64,000 nt of DNA from Limisphaera sp026417315 (GTDB lineage Bacteria; Verrucomicrobiota; Verrucomicrobiia; Limisphaerales; Limisphaeraceae). The DNA is taken from contig NZ_JBMVQY010000002.1 of assembly GCF_049537125.1 (NCBI RefSeq), positions 372,001 to 436,000 on the forward strand, given 5' to 3'. The notes below the pieces were generated by a model that did no database searches, had not been told where the DNA came from, and saw only the letters and a list, made by a program, of their open reading frames with translations. The stretch's first letter is position 1, and the number at the start of each line of letters is the position of its first letter. A program made the position numbers and the translations under genes. Below, in pieces: positions 53,511 through 63,493 of the stretch.

Positions 53511-56500
53511 ATGAGGCCTTGCGTGTTCAGGGACTTCTTGCTGCCGGGGGTCGGCGGCTTGAGCTTGTGGTTGAGCGTGGCGGGTGCGGCAGGTGCCTCC
53601 CCGTTGCCGAGCGTGGCGGCAGTGCATCGGCTCTTTGCGGCGCCCCCCGGGAATACTCCACGGGACCGCTCTGGGTTTGGAACGACTGGCTCACCGAGGA
53701 ACAGGTGCGGCAGACGTTGCGCGACCTGGCCGGGCAGGGGATCCGCCAGGCCTTCGTTCATCCGCGACCCGGCCTGATGACCCCCTATTTGGAAGGGGAT
53801 TGGTTTCGCCTCTGGGCAACGGCATTGGCGGAGGCCGAGCGGCTCGACATGAACCTCTGGATTTACGACGAGAACTCGTATCCGAGCGGATTCGCCGGAG
53901 GCTGGGTGCCCGAGGCGATGCCCGAGTCGCGGGGCCTGGGCCTGGTGTTTCGGGAAACTTCGGAACGGCCTGTGGTCAGCGACGATGTAGTGGCCGTGTA
54001 CCGCCTGGATGGAACGCGGGCGGAAGACGTGACGGAACGCGTGCGGCAGGGGGAAGCGCCAAAGGGTGAGCGGTGGCTGGTGGCCCGTGTGGAACGGGCC
54101 GGAAACTCGCCCTGGCACGGCGGGCGCAGTTACGTGAACCTACTGACACCGGGGGTCACGGAGGCATTTCTGCGCCTCACCTTCGGCGGGTACGACCGGG
54201 TGGCGGGCCGGCATTACGGCCGCCGCGTTCCGGGCGTCTTCACGGACGAACCGCACGTGCAGCCGGCGGGCGGCTGGCCGTGGACGGCGGATCTGCCCGG
54301 CGTCTTTGCTGAAAGACGCGGATACGATTTGCGGCCGCATCTGGTCTCGTTGCACCTGCCGGTGGGGGACTGGCGTCGGGTGCGGCATGATTATGTGCGC
54401 ACGGTGCACGAGTTGTTTGTGGAACGCTGGGCCCGGCCCTATTTCGAAGCATGCGAGGCGCGGGGACTGGAACTGACCGGCCATTACTGGGAGCACGAAT
54501 GGCCCCGGGCTCTGCTCACCCCCGACAACATGGCCATGGCGGCCTGGCAGCACCGGCCCGGCATTGACATCCTGATGAATCAGTATGCCGAACACACGCA
54601 CGCCCAGTTCGGCAATGTGCGGTCAGTGCGCGAGGTCGCCAGTGTGGCCCGCCAAATGGGGCGCGCCCGCTCGCTGGTGGAGGTTTACGGAGCCTCCGGA
54701 TGGGACCTTCGCTTGGTGGACATGAAGCGCATTGGCGATTGGCTGTTGGCCCTCGGGGTCAACACGCTGAACGAGCATCTCTCGTATGTCACCATTCGCG
54801 GCGCCCGAAAGGCGGATCACCCGCCCAGTTTCTCGTATCATGCACCCTGGTGGCCGGCCTACCACTCGTTGACCCATTACTTTGCCCGGTTGTGCGCCGC
54901 CCTGACGCAAGGCGAAAGCCCGGCCAGCATTTTGGTCCTGGAACCCACCACCACCGCCTGGATGTATCAAGGGGATGCGGCACGGCTACAAGCGTTGGGA
55001 GACGGGTTCTTTGACCTGTTGCTGCGGCTGGAGGCGTCGCAGGTGGAATATGATTTTGGATCGGAAGACGTGTTGGCTCGAGTGGCCGCTGTGCAGGGAC
55101 CGCGTTTGCGGGTCGGCGCGGCGTTGTATGATCTCGTGGTAATTCCGCCGGGCACGGAGACCCTTACCCGCACCACCTGGGAGCTGCTGACGCGGTATGC
55201 CCTGGCGGGCGGGCGGGTGTGGTGTGCCTCCACGAATCTGGAGTGCTGTGATGCGGTGCCCGGGCAGGGCCCGCAACGAATTGCGCGGGGTGCGGCCGGC
55301 TGGCGGCAGATCGGGGCGGCTGAATTGGTCGAGAACCTTGTAACGCATCAACTGCGTCAGGCGACCACCGTGGTGGCGCGGGAAGCCGGCGATCGCGGCA
55401 AATTGTTTCATCACCGGCGGCTGCTGGAGGACGGAGAGCTGCTGTTCCTGGTCAACACCAGCGCGGAACACGACTCGCGCGGCCAGGTCCTCTCGCGGTA
55501 TGGGGCCGTTGAGGTATGGGATCCGCAGTCCGGTCAACGGCACGCGTTTCCCCGTCGAAGAGTGCAGGGCTGGTGGGTGACGGATTTCGAGCTGCCCCCC
55601 TGCGGGAGCCTCCTGTTGAGCCTCTCGGATCGGGCGGTGGCCTCGCACGTCACCGCCCAAGAGAGCGGGGTCGCACTGCCTCCCGAGGGACCGATGGTCG
55701 TGCGTCGACTCGATCCCAACGTGCTGAAACTCGACTTTGTCACGGTGACCGCGGGCGGAGAAACGCGATCGAATGTGTACGTATGGGAAGCGGCGCAGTT
55801 CGTGTTCCGACAGCACGGGTTTGCGGGGAATCCCTGGGACAGCGCGGTGCAGTTTCGCGACGAAACGTTGCGTCGCACATTCGCCGCGGACAGCGGGTTC
55901 GAAGCGACGTACGAGTTCGAGATTGCCGGGCCGGTGCCACCGGACCTGGCGCTGGTGGTCGAGCGCCCGGATCTCTACGAGGTCGATTGCAACGGACAGC
56001 GACTGGAACCGGACCCGGGGCGATGGTGGCTGGATCGAGCGTTCGGTTGGCTGCCTTTGAAGCATGCGGCCCGGTCCGGCCGGAACCTCGTGAGATTGCG
56101 GGCACGACCGTTCTCGCTCTGGCATGAACTGGAGTCCGTGTACGTCGTGGGCGGTTTTGCCCTGGAGGCCGGCGCGCGCGGGTTTTGCATCGTGCCGGAC
56201 CGACCCTTGCAGCCGGGACGGCTGCGAAGCCCCGGCCGGGTCAGTGTGCAACCCGATGGGACCATGTGGCTGAGTGCCGGCATCGGCTACCTCTCCGGCC
56301 GATCGGATCCCGCTCCCTGGGTGGAATTCGACCTGGGGGGAGAGCCGCGGGCGGTGGATCGAATTCGCATTTGGAACTATGCAGAGGCGCACGTACGGGA
56401 TTTGACGGGCCGCGGCGTACGCGATTTCCGAATCCGCGCCTCCACGCGCCGCGACGGCGTTTGGGATGTGGACGCGGGCCGGTGGGAGCTGGAGCGCGGC

Positions 56501-57214
56501 GATGCGGCGCAGGAACTCGAGGTCCGCCTGCCCCCGGTCCGATCTGTGCGGTTCGAGATTCTCAGGAATCATCAGGGGGTGGAGTACCCGGCCGGCGCGG
56601 ATGCCCCCGACCACGCCTTTGTGGGGCTGGCAGAGGTCCAGTTCCTGGACCGAACCGGCCGCCCGATGGAGGTGCGGGTGGCCGGTGTCTCCAGCGAGTT
56701 GCTGCCGCATCGGCGTCTGGCCCGGCATCTGGTGGATGGCAGCGGGCTGGAACCAGACGCGCTGGGTTGGAACGACCAGGGTCATCCGTTCTATGGCGGC
56801 CGTGTCGCGTATGGGCAGGTTTACCGTGTGGAGTCCCGACGCGGCCGATTCGAGCTCTGCTTGCCGGAGTGGAATGGCAGCGTCGCAGAGGTGCGCGTCA
56901 ACGGCCGGCTCGCGGGTTATGTGTGGTCTCCGCCATGGACCTGCGACGTGACCCGCGTTCTGCGGTCGGGATCCAACTGGGTCGAAGTGGTTGTCTACGG
57001 CACGTTGAAGAACACGCTGGGGCCGCATCACGGGCGACCGGCCTTGGGGACCGCCTGGCCGGGGATGTTTCGGACCGCTCCAAAGGAGGGCCCACCCCCG
57101 GGCCGCGAGTATCACACGGTCGCGTACGGCCTGTTTGGACCGTTGGAGCTGCGGCAGCGGGCGGAGCGGTCACCGCGCGGTGGGTCCGCTCAGAAGGTTC
57201 TGAGCGGCGGCTGA
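53511..57214 (+). CDS. Large secreted glycoside-hydrolase-like protein, interrupted by a frameshift at 53643-53648
   Basis: The ATG at 53511 starts a signal peptide in one frame (MRPCVFRDFLLPGVGGLS, cleavage near VAGAAGA) that runs to LFAAPP. The next frame continues REYSTGPLWVWNDWLTEEQ without a nearby start. One added C in the C6 run at 53643-53648 joins them into about 1,234 residues. The main domain looks like a glycosidase TIM barrel related to GH106-type secreted proteins (AFVHPRPGLMTPYLEGDWF, LWIYDENSYPSGFAGGW, TGHYWEHEW, YAEHTHAQFGN). C-terminally there are jelly-roll/galactose-binding-like modules ending YVWSPPWTCDVTRVL. Sugar specificity and catalytic residues are not assigned. Whether the shift is real, phase-variable or a sequencing artefact is open. 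Confidence 0.8.
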
Positions 57215-57247
57215 GAAGGCGCCCGGATCGCCGCGCAACCCTGCGGA

Positions 57248-57877
57248 TCATTCCCGGGGCGGTTCGAGCAACACATCTTCCGGGCGGACGTCGAGGCATT
57301 CGTCCTGATCCTCCCAGATGACCGCCGGGTAAAAGTCGAGCAGCCGGGGCGCCAGATCGCTGCCCGCGCGCACAAGCAGGCGTTCGGCCTCTTCGGCGGC
57401 CTGATCCAGCGCGCGGTCATAATTGCCCACGGCTTTCCGCTGCCGATCGTCCCAGTGGGCCACGCCATGGACGGGTGCGTATTGGGCCGCCCACAATTCG
57501 AGATCGGGCCGCACATCCTCCGGGAGCTCCTCGAAAGGGACCAGAGTTTCATTGCAATGCTGGCAGAGCAGGCCGGTGTCCCGCACGTCACGCGTCAAAA
57601 GGGGAAGCATGGGAGCGCGGCAGCAGGGGGATTCCGGATAGGCGGCCGGAGGGGTGGCCAGCCGTTTCAACCACACGCCGCGTCGATGGGCCTCCTGGGC
57701 CGCCAACCGATACGCCGCCACCAGCGGATGGGACATCCGCCAGGCACGCCCCTGCAACTGACCCAGCGTTTGAGCCAGCCAGCGGGCCAGCGTCAGGTCG
57801 TCGAAGTCCCGAAATACCTCCCCGTACTCCTCCCACAAAATGTCCAGGGGTGAACGTTCGCCACTTTCGTTCGCCAT
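57248..57877 (-). CDS. Hypothetical protein with a zinc-ribbon-like cysteine cluster
   Basis: 209 residues, acidic and cytoplasmic in appearance. The central part has SPCCRAPMLPLL, then, about 18 residues on, LLCQHCNETLVPFEELP, together a possible four-cysteine zinc ribbon. Flanking helices (LARWLAQTLGQLQGRAW, AAYRLAAQEAHRRGVWLKRL, ALDQAAEEAERLLVR) are Ala/Leu-rich. The ATG at 57877 (MANESGERSPLD) is chosen because upstream sequence is not protein-like. It converges on the large glycosidase-like gene, with 33 bp between stops. I do not recognise the family. Confidence 0.75.
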   Translation of the reverse strand: MANESGERSPLDILWEEYGEVFRDFDDLTLARWLAQTLGQLQGRAWRMSHPLVAAYRLAAQEAHRRGVWLKRLATPPAAYPESPCCRAPMLPLLTRDVRDTGLLCQHCNETLVPFEELPEDVRPDLELWAAQYAPVHGVAHWDDRQRKAVGNYDRALDQAAEEAERLLVRAGSDLAPRLLDFYPAVIWEDQDECLDVRPEDVLLEPPRE

Positions 57878-58418
57878 CGAGCACAGGTTGGCGCAGCCGA
57901 TGCACCTTGTCGAGCCGCTGCGGGCAAGTGAGGGTGCGCACGGCGGGCGCGCGGTCGGCGTTTCGGTGCGGAAGTCGATGAGCAGGAACCCCGAGAATAT
58001 GAACTGCTGCCGCCCGGGCTTTTTGATGGGCGCACACAAAGGATCAGGCCGGGTTGGCCAATGGAACCCAGGCTCTGATCGTCGTGCGGCAACCGTTTCG
58101 CCAACGGGGCGCCGCACAAGTCCGGTGGCCGCGGAAGCCGACACACGGGGGCGCATCGAGCCCACGAGAATCGCGAGGACTGATCCGGAGTCGCGCTGTT
58201 TTCAACTCGGAGGCCGGCTTGTTCTGGCGCGCCGCCCTTGCGACAGGGACAGGAAAAAGGAGCAGCCGAAGAGGCTTCCGGGGCGCAGAGCGGTCCGAGA
58301 GCCAGGTCGCCCGGGGCCAGCCGGGTGCCGGTCTGCAGGTCGGGGAGAGGGCTGGGGAGCAGAGCACGCGGTTTCTTCTCTGGCGCCGCACGGCCGGGGT
58401 GCTAGGGTAAACGAAGTC
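57878..58418. other. Intergenic region between the zinc-ribbon-like protein and the cupin
   Basis: 541 bp, divergent. A GCCCGGGC palindrome followed by five T lies near 58013-58025, but the stem is short. No gene was recognised. Confidence 0.4.
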
Positions 58419-58835
58419 ATGGAAGCGCAAGTTTCGATCGAGCCTCTTCGTCTGGTCCGGGATGTACGGGGGTGGGTGGTGGAGCCGGTGGATGAACGGC
58501 ATCTGGCGGGGCTGCGCAACGTGCATGTGGTGTGGACCGAACCGGGGCACGTGCGCGGCAACCATTATCATCGGGAGACCACCGAAATTTTGTTGGTGGT
58601 GGGCCCGGCCCGCGTGCGGTGGGTCAGCGGGGGGGCGGTGCAGGAGCTGATGGTGGCCGAAGGGGAGGCGCGGCGGTTGGTCTTCCCGCCCGGGGTGGCC
58701 CATGCCATTCAGAATATCGGCACGCGCCCCATGGTGCTGGCCTCGTTCACCGATCGTCCCCATGACCCCCAACAGCCGGACACCGTTCGGGTGGACCTGA
58801 TCGTGCCGCAGGAAGGAGCAGTTCGTCAGGGCTGA
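58419..58835 (+). CDS. Cupin-domain protein of the polysaccharide-biosynthesis type
   Basis: 138 residues, one cupin barrel. The metal-binding motif is GNHYHRETTEILLVVGPARVRWV, followed by the second motif RLVFPPGVAHAIQNIG with His. This version, with Gly-Asn-His-Tyr-His, resembles sugar-nucleotide enzymes such as the WbjC C-terminal domain. ATG 58419 is preferred because the longer frame begins in non-coding-looking DNA. It is 52 bp from dprA, in the same direction, but may be functionally unrelated to it. Confidence 0.84.
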   Translation: MEAQVSIEPLRLVRDVRGWVVEPVDERHLAGLRNVHVVWTEPGHVRGNHYHRETTEILLVVGPARVRWVSGGAVQELMVAEGEARRLVFPPGVAHAIQNIGTRPMVLASFTDRPHDPQQPDTVRVDLIVPQEGAVRQG

Positions 58836-58887
58836 TGCGTTGGAGGCTTGCCCGCGGACGCTTGCCTGCGTTATTGCGTGCGGCGGC

Positions 58888-59994
58888 ATGGACGAGCGCG
58901 AGGCCTTCATTGCCCTGAACATGATCGATCACATTGGGCCGGTGCGGGCCCGGCAGTTGTTGGAGCATTTCGGCTCGGCGGTTCGCGTTCTGCAGGCCTC
59001 CAGGGACGAGTTGTTGCGGGTGGAGGGCATCGGCGAGGAGACGGCCGAGGCCATCGTGCGCTGGGAGCAAACCGTGGATCTGAGCGGCGAGTTGCGGCGG
59101 ATTCGCGAATTCGGCTGTCGCGTTTTGATCCAGTCGGACCCGGAGTATCCGGAACTGTTACGGCAGATTTACGACCCGCCGCTCGTACTCTACGTGAAAG
59201 GGCAGTTGCTGCCGCGCGACAAGAACGCGGTGGCGCTGGTGGGCTCGCGGCTGACCACGCATTACGGGTTGGAGGTGGCACGCAAGCTGGCCTACCAACT
59301 GGCCTACGTGGGAGTTACAGTGGTGAGCGGCGGCGCACGGGGCATCGATACGGCGGCCCACCAGGGCGCCCTGAGTGCGAAGGGCCGCACCGTGGCGGTG
59401 TTGGGCACCGGAATCAACCGCGTGACCCCGCCGGAAAACGCGGAACTCTTCCAGCGCATCGCCTCCCAGGGCGCGGTGATCACGCAGTTTCCCTTCGACC
59501 GACCGCCGGATCGGCAGAGCTTCCCCATTCGGAACCGGATCGTGGCCGGGATGACCCTGGGCACCGTGGTGGTGGAAGCCGGGCTGAACAGCGGCGCGCT
59601 GATCACGGCCGGTTTCGCCACCGACTATGGCCGACAGGTGTTTGCCGTGCCGGGGCGCATCGACTCCCCGCAGAGCAAGGGGTGTCACGATTTGATCAAG
59701 AAGGGCGCCAAGCTGTGTGAAAGTGTCGAGGACATCCTCAGCGAGTTCGAATACCTGTTTCCCCCTTCGAACCGACCGGGCCCGGAAACCGATGCCATGG
59801 CCGCCCGCGCTCTCGAGCTGTCGGAGGCCGAGCAGAAAGTCCTGGCGGCGGTGGGCTCCGAAGAACGTTTCGTCGACGAAATCATCCGCGACAGCGGATT
59901 GCCTGCGTCCACGGTTTCCGTGGCCCTGCTCGGGCTCGAAATGAAACGGCTGGTCCGGCAGTTGCCGGGCAAACGCTTTGTGCGCATCCGGTGA
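58888..59994 (+). CDS. dprA: DNA-processing protein DprA (DNA uptake)
   Basis: 368 residues. DprA loads RecA on incoming single-stranded DNA during natural transformation. N-terminal SAM/HhH-type helices (NMIDHIGPVRARQLLEHF, ELLRVEGIGEETAEAIVRW), then the Rossmann core ALVGSRLTTHYGLEVARKLAY, SGGARGIDTAAHQGAL, AVLGTGINRVTPPENAELFQRI, FPIRNRIVAGMTLGTVVVEAG and SGALITAGFATDYGRQVFAVPG. A C-terminal winged-helix (FVDEIIRDSGLPASTVSVALLGLEMKRLV) completes the family architecture. The ATG at 58888 is chosen over one 16 codons upstream. Confidence 0.94.
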   Translation: MDEREAFIALNMIDHIGPVRARQLLEHFGSAVRVLQASRDELLRVEGIGEETAEAIVRWEQTVDLSGELRRIREFGCRVLIQSDPEYPELLRQIYDPPLVLYVKGQLLPRDKNAVALVGSRLTTHYGLEVARKLAYQLAYVGVTVVSGGARGIDTAAHQGALSAKGRTVAVLGTGINRVTPPENAELFQRIASQGAVITQFPFDRPPDRQSFPIRNRIVAGMTLGTVVVEAGLNSGALITAGFATDYGRQVFAVPGRIDSPQSKGCHDLIKKGAKLCESVEDILSEFEYLFPPSNRPGPETDAMAARALELSEAEQKVLAAVGSEERFVDEIIRDSGLPASTVSVALLGLEMKRLVRQLPGKRFVRIR

Positions 59995-60042
59995 GGTGCC
60001 CGGCGGCTTGACAGGTGGGACGGCTCCGGTTTGGCTGGGCGC

Positions 60043-61035
60043 ATGCGCGCAGCGTTCATCCGACGCACCGGCCCTCCGGAGGTCATCGAATACGGTGTGT
60101 TACCCGACCCGGTGGCCGGGCCGCGGCAATGCCTCATCCGCGTCCGTGCCGTGGACGTCAATCCCATTGACGTGTACGTGCGGGCGGGGATGGTTCCGGC
60201 CGCGCTGGAGTTCCCTTACATTCTGGGGCGCGACCTGGTGGGCGAAGTGATCGCCGTGGGCCCGGAGGTCCGCTCGTTCAAACCGGGAGATCGGGTCTGG
60301 GCAACCGGCCAGGGCTTCGCGGGTCGGCCGGGCACCTTTGCCGAGCTGGCCGCAGTGGACGAGGAATGGTTGCATCCGGTCCCGCCGGGCGTCAGCGACG
60401 AAGAAATGGTGGCGATGTCCCTGGTGGGGGTGACGGCGCATCTGGCGTTGTTTCAGTTTGCGCGTGTGCAACCGGGGGAGGTGGTCGTGATTCACGGGGC
60501 CGGAGGCGGGGTGGGATCGGCTGCTGTGCAGATGGCCCGGCTGGCCGGAGCCCGTGTCGTCGCCACCGCGGGTACGGAGGAAAAGGTGGCGGCCTGTCGC
60601 GAGCTGGGGGCTGCCCTGGCGCTTTCCTATCGCGCGGACAATCTCCCGGAAGCCATCCGGGCATTTGCGCCCGAGGGGGTGAACGTTTGGATCGAGACCG
60701 GTCGGAATCCCAATTTCGATCTCGCGGTGAGCCTGTTGGCCCTGCGCGGACGCATGGTGGTGTTGGCGGGACGCGAGGCGCGGCCGCCGTTTCCCGTGGG
60801 GCCGTTCTATGTCAAGAATGCCACGTTGTACGGCTTTGCCATGTTCAACGCGTCGGCCGCCGAGGTGGCACAATGTGCGGCGAAGATCAATGAGTGGATG
60901 GGCCAGGGGCGCCTGCGGATGCGGATTGCGCACGTGTTGCCGCTGTCGGAGGCGGCGCAGGCGCATCGGTGGCAGGAGGAGAGCACCGTGCTCGGCACGC
61001 GCACGTTGCACGGCAAAATCGTGTTGCGGCCATGA
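60043..61035 (+). CDS. Quinone oxidoreductase-like zinc-independent alcohol dehydrogenase (MDR)
   Basis: 330 residues. MDR family: N-terminal GroES-like domain (IEYGVLPDPVAGPRQCLIRVRAVDVNPIDVYVRAG, ILGRDLVGEVIAVGPEV) and Rossmann VVVIHGAGGGVGSAAVQMARLAGARVVATAG. There are no Cys/His zinc ligands in the N-terminal part, which places it among the NADPH:quinone-reductase-like or enoyl-reductase-like members. Substrate unknown. The codon before the chosen ATG is preceded by an in-frame TTG that adds four residues. It lies 49 bp after dprA. Confidence 0.9.
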   Translation: MRAAFIRRTGPPEVIEYGVLPDPVAGPRQCLIRVRAVDVNPIDVYVRAGMVPAALEFPYILGRDLVGEVIAVGPEVRSFKPGDRVWATGQGFAGRPGTFAELAAVDEEWLHPVPPGVSDEEMVAMSLVGVTAHLALFQFARVQPGEVVVIHGAGGGVGSAAVQMARLAGARVVATAGTEEKVAACRELGAALALSYRADNLPEAIRAFAPEGVNVWIETGRNPNFDLAVSLLALRGRMVVLAGREARPPFPVGPFYVKNATLYGFAMFNASAAEVAQCAAKINEWMGQGRLRMRIAHVLPLSEAAQAHRWQEESTVLGTRTLHGKIVLRP

Positions 61036-61133
61036 GACGTTTTTCGACCCGGGCGGGGGGACCGTTCGGGCGCACGCAGCCGGGGCGGTTGACGCCCTTG
61101 TGACCGGTGGGGCGGCGAGGGCGTGCGCGCATT

Positions 61134-62117
61134 ATGAGAATTCTGGTAACCGGTGGGGCCGGGTTCATCGGGTCGCACTTGTGTGAGCGGCTCCTGGCGG
61201 CCGGTCATGCGGTGTGGGCCTTCGACAACCTGGATCCCTTTTACGACCCGGAACTGAAACGCCGCAACTTGCGAGAAATTGCCCGTGCCGGGGGTGCTTT
61301 CACCTTCGTCCAGGGCGACATCACGGAGCCGGAACCCCTGGGGAGCCTGTGCCGTGAGGCGGGTTTCGACCAGGTCATTCATCTGGCGGCGCGAGCCGGG
61401 GTGCGGCCGAGCCTCGAAGACCCGGCACTGTACCAGCGGGTGAACGTGGAGGGCACGGTCCGGGTACTGGAAGCGGCCCGGCGGAGCGGGGTGAGAAAGT
61501 TCATCCTGGCCTCCTCCTCTTCGGTGTATGGGTGCAATGCGAAAGTGCCGTTTGCAGAGCAGGATCCCGTCAGCGCGCCGATCTCGCCGTACGCGGCCAG
61601 CAAGGTGGCGTGTGAGGCTCTCGGCCATGTGTACCACCACCTGTATGGCCTGGACATTGTCATGCTGCGGTTCTTCACCGTGTACGGTCCGCGGCAGCGA
61701 CCGGACCTGGCCATTCACAAGTTTGCCCGGCTGATCCAGGCCGGACAGCCCCTGCCGGTGTACGGAGACGGCTCCTCGGCACGCGATTACACCTACATCA
61801 CCGACATCCTCGATGGCATCGAGGCCTGCATGCGCCAGTCCTTCGGTTTCGAAATCTTCAATCTCGGAGATTCGCGTCCGGTGCGGTTGGACGATTTGAT
61901 TCGGTTGCTGGAACATGCGCTGGGCCGAAAAGCAGTCCGCCGAACGTTGCCGCCGCAGCCGGGAGATGTGCCGATCACCTACGCGGATCTGACCAAGGCC
62001 CGAGAACGACTGGGGTATCAGCCCCGGGTGCCCATCGAGGAGGGTATCCAACGGTTTGTGGAGTGGTTTCGCACCACCGGGGCGGGTGGGGCAAGGGGAG
62101 TGGCAACCTCGAGCTGA
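61134..62117 (+). CDS. NAD-dependent sugar epimerase, UDP-glucuronate 4-epimerase-like
   Basis: 327 residues of the extended SDR family. N-terminal MRILVTGGAGFIGSHLCERLLAAG (NAD binding), catalytic Ser/Tyr/Lys in ASSSSVYG and PYAASKVACEAL (Tyr-x3-Lys), FTVYGPRQRPDLAIHKFARLI and the C-terminal DLTKARERLGYQPRVPIEEGIQRF are close to UDP-glucuronate 4-epimerases. It could convert UDP-glucuronate from the ugd product into UDP-galacturonate. This specificity is inferred from the pattern. Next gene, proA, starts 31 bp downstream. Confidence 0.88.
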   Translation: MRILVTGGAGFIGSHLCERLLAAGHAVWAFDNLDPFYDPELKRRNLREIARAGGAFTFVQGDITEPEPLGSLCREAGFDQVIHLAARAGVRPSLEDPALYQRVNVEGTVRVLEAARRSGVRKFILASSSSVYGCNAKVPFAEQDPVSAPISPYAASKVACEALGHVYHHLYGLDIVMLRFFTVYGPRQRPDLAIHKFARLIQAGQPLPVYGDGSSARDYTYITDILDGIEACMRQSFGFEIFNLGDSRPVRLDDLIRLLEHALGRKAVRRTLPPQPGDVPITYADLTKARERLGYQPRVPIEEGIQRFVEWFRTTGAGGARGVATSS

Positions 62118-62148
62118 CTTTCGCTGTGGGAGCGGACAGGCTAAGGTG

Positions 62149-63444
62149 ATGGCCATGACGCTGACAGAGCAACTGACGGAGCTGGCCCGGCAGGCCAAAG
62201 CCGCATCCCGCGCGCTGGGGTTGTTGAGCACGGCGGAGAAAAACGCCTGTTTGCTGGCGATGGCCGAGGCGCTTGAGGCGGGGGAGGCGGACCTGCTGGA
62301 GGCCAATGCCGAGGACATGGCCCTGGCCACGGCGCAGGGGTTGCGCCCGGCCATGCTGGACCGACTCCGGCTCGATTCGGCCCGCATCCGCGCCATGGCA
62401 CGAGGGCTGCGCGAAGTGGCGGCGCTGCCCGATCCGGTGGGACGTGTCCTGGAGGAGCGGGTCCGGCCCAACGGCTTGCGGCTGCAGAAGGTCAGCGTGC
62501 CCATCGGCGTCATCGTCATCATTTACGAGGCGCGGCCCAACGTCACCGCGGATGCGGCCGGCCTCTGCTTCAAGTCCGGGAACGCCACGATCCTCCGCGG
62601 CGGGCGCGAGGCGCAACGGTCCAACGAATGCATCGCCCGCCTCATGGTCTCGGCCGGCCAAGCCGCCCTCGGACCCCGCTTCCCCGCTCATGCCATTCAG
62701 GTCGTACCCACCCCGGACCGCGAGGCGATTCCCATTCTGTTGTCGCTGACCTCCTACGTGGATCTTTGCATTCCGCGCGGGGGCGAGGGGCTCATCCGGG
62801 CGGTGGCCGATTGCAGCAAGGTGCCGGTCATCAAGCATTACAAAGGCGTCTGCCACGTCTACGTGGATGGAGAGGCGGACCCGGACATGGCCGAGCAGAT
62901 CGTGCTCAACGCCAAGTGCCAGCGACCGGCCGTCTGCAACGCCATGGAGACCCTGTTGGTGGACCGCAGAATCGCCCCGAGCTTTTTGCCGCGTATCGGG
63001 CGTGCCCTGGCCCAGCGCAAGGTCCAGTTGCGCGCCGACCCGGAAGCCCTGCAAGCCCTGCAACCTCTGCAGCGGGAGCTGGCCATGGAACTGCGACCCG
63101 CCAGTGAGCAGGATTGGTACACCGAATACAACGATCTCATCCTGAACGTGCGCGTGGTGGACGGCGTCCAGGCCGCCGTCGAGCACATCAACCACTACGG
63201 CAGTGCCCACAGCGACGCAATCGTTACCTCCAACGAAGCCACGGCCCGCCAATTCCTCGCCGGCGTGGATTCGGCCGCGGTGTACTGGAACGCCTCCACG
63301 CGTTTTACCGACGGAGGCGAGTTCGGCATGGGCGCCGAAATCGGGATCAGTACCGACAAGGTGGGCGCCCGCGGGCCCATGGGCCTGGAGGAACTCACCA
63401 GCTACAAGTGGATCGGCTTTGGGCAGGGGCAATTGCGAACCTGA
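62149..63444 (+). CDS. proA: Glutamate-5-semialdehyde dehydrogenase (gamma-glutamyl phosphate reductase)
   Basis: 431 residues. Reduces gamma-glutamyl phosphate to glutamate semialdehyde in proline synthesis. Aldehyde-dehydrogenase fold with VPIGVIVIIYEARPNVTADAA, GNATILRGGREA, YVDLCIPRGGEGLI and the catalytic Cys in KCQRPAVCNAMETLLV. C-terminal FTDGGEFGMGAEIGISTDKVGARGPMGLEELTSYKW is the family end. A second ATG two codons later is possible. The proB kinase gene is not in the window. Confidence 0.95.
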   Translation: MAMTLTEQLTELARQAKAASRALGLLSTAEKNACLLAMAEALEAGEADLLEANAEDMALATAQGLRPAMLDRLRLDSARIRAMARGLREVAALPDPVGRVLEERVRPNGLRLQKVSVPIGVIVIIYEARPNVTADAAGLCFKSGNATILRGGREAQRSNECIARLMVSAGQAALGPRFPAHAIQVVPTPDREAIPILLSLTSYVDLCIPRGGEGLIRAVADCSKVPVIKHYKGVCHVYVDGEADPDMAEQIVLNAKCQRPAVCNAMETLLVDRRIAPSFLPRIGRALAQRKVQLRADPEALQALQPLQRELAMELRPASEQDWYTEYNDLILNVRVVDGVQAAVEHINHYGSAHSDAIVTSNEATARQFLAGVDSAAVYWNASTRFTDGGEFGMGAEIGISTDKVGARGPMGLEELTSYKWIGFGQGQLRT

Positions 63445-63493
63445 CCGGGGTTGAGGATGGAAGCCGGGTCCTTTCGCACTGGACTCGAACAAG

